From: an uncultured Erythrobacter sp.
Lineage (GTDB): Bacteria; Pseudomonadota; Alphaproteobacteria; Sphingomonadales; Sphingomonadaceae
Assembly (NCBI GenBank): GCA_947501005.1
Contig: CANMTU010000001.1
Span: forward strand, 434,001-498,000
Direction of reading: 5' to 3'
DNA: 64,000 nucleotides
Below, in pieces: positions 62,043-64,000 of this stretch. The notes beneath the pieces are model-generated. The model had not been told where the DNA came from and ran no database searches. It worked only from the letters and a program-made list of their open reading frames with translations. The position numbers and the translations under genes are program-made. Position 1 is the stretch's first letter. Every line of letters starts with the position of its first letter.

Positions 62043-63061
62043 TGCGCTTTGGCTCGAAACTGCTCGCTGTCGTCGCCTGCGTTGTCACCGCCGGGTGCGC
62101 GAGTATTCCGGCGGCGGGCGATCCGCCGGTCGAGGTTTTCGCCGTGGCGGAGACCCGGCCGGTCGGCACAGCCAACGAAGATGCGGCCGACGATCCGGCA
62201 ATCTGGCGCAACGCCGCCGATCCCGCCGCCAGCCTGATCGTCGCGACCGACAAGAAGGGCGGGCTCTATGTCTACGGCCTCGATGGAGAGGTTCGCCATT
62301 TCATCGCCCGGCCGGGGCTGAACAATGTCGATCTGGTCGATATGGGGGCGGACGGCGTCATCGTCTTCGCCAGCGACCGGTCCGATCTTGCCCAGGCGAA
62401 GATCGCCCTGTTCCGGCTCGATACGCAGGCCGCGCGCCTGCTGCCGTTGGGGACGGTGGCGTCGGGGTCGGGGGAAGCATACGGCATCTGCGGTTACCGG
62501 CGTGGGAGCCAGCTCATCGTCTACACCGCGCCCAAGCAGGGCAATATCGGCGAATGGTCGGTTGCTCTCGGCCAGACGCCCGGCGCCACCCTGCTGCGGT
62601 CGCTGCGCGTGCCGAGCCAGCCGGAAGGCTGCGCCGTCGATGCGCGCGACGGAACGCTCTATATCGGCGAGGAGGCTGGCGGCATCTGGCGCTTCCGATC
62701 GGGGGAGACGGCGGGGGAAATCGTCGCAGCTGTCGACGGTCGAATGCTGGTCGCCGATCTGGAAGGCCTGGCCCTCGTGCCCGAGGGGGCGGAGGGCGGC
62801 TGGCTCTACGCCTCGAGCCAGGGCGACAATGCCTATGCCCGCTTCCGCCTGCCCGATCTGGCTCCCGCCGGGCGCTTCCGGATCGCGAAAGGCCGCGTCG
62901 GATCGACCGAGGAGACGGACGGGATCGAAGCCATGCGCGGTGATTTCGGCCCTGATTTTCCGGGCGGGCTGTTTGTCGCGCAGGACGGCGTAAACGAAAC
63001 CGGCGCGCAGAATTTCAAGCTGGTTCCTCTTGCCGATATCGAGGGGGCGTTGGGGTTGTAG
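62042..63061 (+). CDS. Beta-propeller phytase lipoprotein
   Basis: A 339-aa protein. A lipoprotein-type signal ends VTAGC, with Cys19 as lipidation site. The beta-propeller phytase core has DDPAIW, IVATDKKGGLYVYGL, PSQPEGCAVDARDG, LYIGEEAGGIWRF and YASSQGDNAYARF, with the acidic calcium ligands of the family. It should release phosphate from phytate at the cell surface or in the periplasm. Translationally coupled to the TonB receptor, which may import the product or another phosphate compound. Confidence 0.92.
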   Translation: MRFGSKLLAVVACVVTAGCASIPAAGDPPVEVFAVAETRPVGTANEDAADDPAIWRNAADPAASLIVATDKKGGLYVYGLDGEVRHFIARPGLNNVDLVDMGADGVIVFASDRSDLAQAKIALFRLDTQAARLLPLGTVASGSGEAYGICGYRRGSQLIVYTAPKQGNIGEWSVALGQTPGATLLRSLRVPSQPEGCAVDARDGTLYIGEEAGGIWRFRSGETAGEIVAAVDGRMLVADLEGLALVPEGAEGGWLYASSQGDNAYARFRLPDLAPAGRFRIAKGRVGSTEETDGIEAMRGDFGPDFPGGLFVAQDGVNETGAQNFKLVPLADIEGALGL

Positions 63062-63776
63062 CTCGGTCTGGGGGAGGGGCGGGGCGGCTTTCGTTTAGCT
63101 ATGACGAGCGGAAGCCGGCACGGAACGGATCGGTGTCGGTCGCAGCTAGTCACCGCCCGCGCCCTGCGACTACAGCCCGAAAACCAACCGCCCCGTTCCC
63201 GTTCTAACCGAAGGGGCAGGCGCGGCAGAAAACTTCGACCGCACCCTCGATCCGCTCGGCGCCGCGCTTGTTGTTGCGCGACATGCCGAACCGGCGCGCG
63301 AGATCGCCCATTCCCTTGCACATCGCGGCGAAATGCTCGGCGGCGAGTTCAGGTTTCGATCGCCGCAAGTCATACGCAGCGACGATCGAGGCTGGCGGGT
63401 TGCACAATGGACTTTGGGAAAATCGCCAACTCGGTGATCGACGGGTACACGGGAGGCGCTTAATTGCCAACTTTTCGATTGCCTATCGCGCCCTCAAGAA
63501 CACGGCCACAGAGCTCCGAGGCTGGCGTTTCCGACGAATGGCGAAACCCCCACGGCGAGAGCCATGCCGGGGCGGAGAGAAATACGAGCGAAACGGAATT
63601 CCCGCGCGGGAAATTTTACGAAATTTGGTGCTTGTCAAACTTTACGAAAACGTCTTATGTCGTTCATTGGGAGAGGTAAAAGATCACCCCGGTAAACAGA
63701 ACAATGCGTAGAGCAGCGTTTACATGAGGGCTCGGCCACTCCCGCGCACCGACACTGGTGTGATCAGGGAGAGGTC
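63062..63776. other. Spacer with a TetR remnant
   Basis: About 715 bp without an intact gene. It holds the TetR C-terminal remnant (63204-63386). No other feature is recognised. Confidence 0.5.
63204..63386 (-). pseudogene. C-terminal remnant of a TetR family regulator
   Basis: A fragment of about 60 residues (KPELAAEHFAAMCKGMG, then RIEGAVEVFCRACPFG). It resembles the last helices of AefR-type TetR regulators (PELAAxxF, then a VxxFxRA end). The HTH domain and most of the protein are missing upstream. It may have controlled one of the flanking TonB receptor genes. Confidence 0.55.
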
Positions 63777-64000
63777 ATGAAAAAGCAATATCTCGAAACC
63801 GCCTGTATGTCCGCAATCGCAGCCGGTCTGCTGTTCGTGCCCGGAACCGTCTGGGCGCAGGAAACCGTCGAGCCGGATCCGGTCGACGTCGTCGATGAAC
63901 CGGGCCCGGTCAGCGATGCCGATACCACCATCGTCGTGACCGGATCGCTCATTCGCGGCACGCCCGAAGACAGCGCGCTGCCGGTCGACGTCTTCTCGAC
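63777..64000 (+). CDS. TonB-dependent receptor, 5' part only
   Basis: The gene starts at 63777 and runs off the window. Signal peptide (MKKQYLETACMSAIAAGL, ends VWAQE), then an acidic segment and the TonB-box-like TTIVVTGSLIRGTPEDSA, typical of large sphingomonad receptors. Ribosome site GGGAGAGG lies 5 bp upstream of the ATG. The substrate cannot be told. Confidence 0.88.
   Translation, partial: MKKQYLETACMSAIAAGLLFVPGTVWAQETVEPDPVDVVDEPGPVSDADTTIVVTGSLIRGTPEDSALPVDVFS

Noticed and set aside
1..64000. CRISPR arrays and rRNA or complete tRNA genes
   Set aside because: I found no repeat-spacer pattern and no full tRNA or rRNA. The only tRNA-like sequence is the 20-bp 3' fragment at 27865.

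Overview
This is high-GC DNA from an alphaproteobacterium, most likely a sphingomonad (Sphingomonadales, perhaps Erythrobacteraceae). That placement rests on the general look of the proteins: several TonB-dependent receptors, a receptor/beta-propeller phytase pair, a FixJ/KaiC/histidine-kinase module and a Fur-like operator. No rRNA or complete tRNA lies in the window, so it is an inference.

Positions 1 to about 27.9 kb look like accessory DNA. From the left there is an orphan adenine methyltransferase with an unknown partner. Next comes a coupled pair encoding a PD-(D/E)xK/Cap4-like protein and a degenerate uracil-phosphoribosyltransferase-like protein. A four-gene operon follows (VOC, RmlD-like, SIR2-like, GT4). 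An intact IS1595-family element (8479-10814) has 26-bp perfect ends and an 8-bp target duplication, and carries a vapD cassette plus a winged-helix gene. A coiled-coil/TIR protein comes next, then three signalling genes: a GGDEF protein, a GAF-GGDEF-EAL protein and a GAF chemoreceptor broken at a G10 tract. A decayed IS6-type element, a truncated paralogue of the second gene and a strong terminator follow. A five-gene redox operon (GMC oxidoreductase, its small subunit, a DCC protein, a 43-aa membrane protein and an HTTM protein) leads to a UbiA/DUF2264/GT-C set. At 27865-27884 there is a 20-bp match to the 3' end of a tRNA-Ser. It fits the far attachment site of an island whose tRNA would lie left of the window.

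From 28 to 44 kb there is a Fur-type iron-uptake operon (TonB receptor, small membrane protein, PepSY protein), a secreted S10 carboxypeptidase, and a surface-polysaccharide region (GT4, tandem GT2, GT61, ABC exporter, DUF6625) with long, apparently empty spacers.

From 44 to 57 kb the genes are regulatory. A hybrid CHASE3 kinase, response regulator and Hpt protein face an operon of response regulator, YaiO barrel, HEAT protein and processive GT2, which looks like a synthase-dependent exopolysaccharide system. A tandem-PilZ protein coupled to a 64-aa protein, a kinase/KaiC pair with a divergent FixJ-type regulator, and an EAL phosphodiesterase follow. The last part holds an ABC-F ATPase, a TonB receptor coupled to a beta-propeller phytase lipoprotein, a TetR C-terminal remnant, and the start of another TonB receptor that runs off the window.
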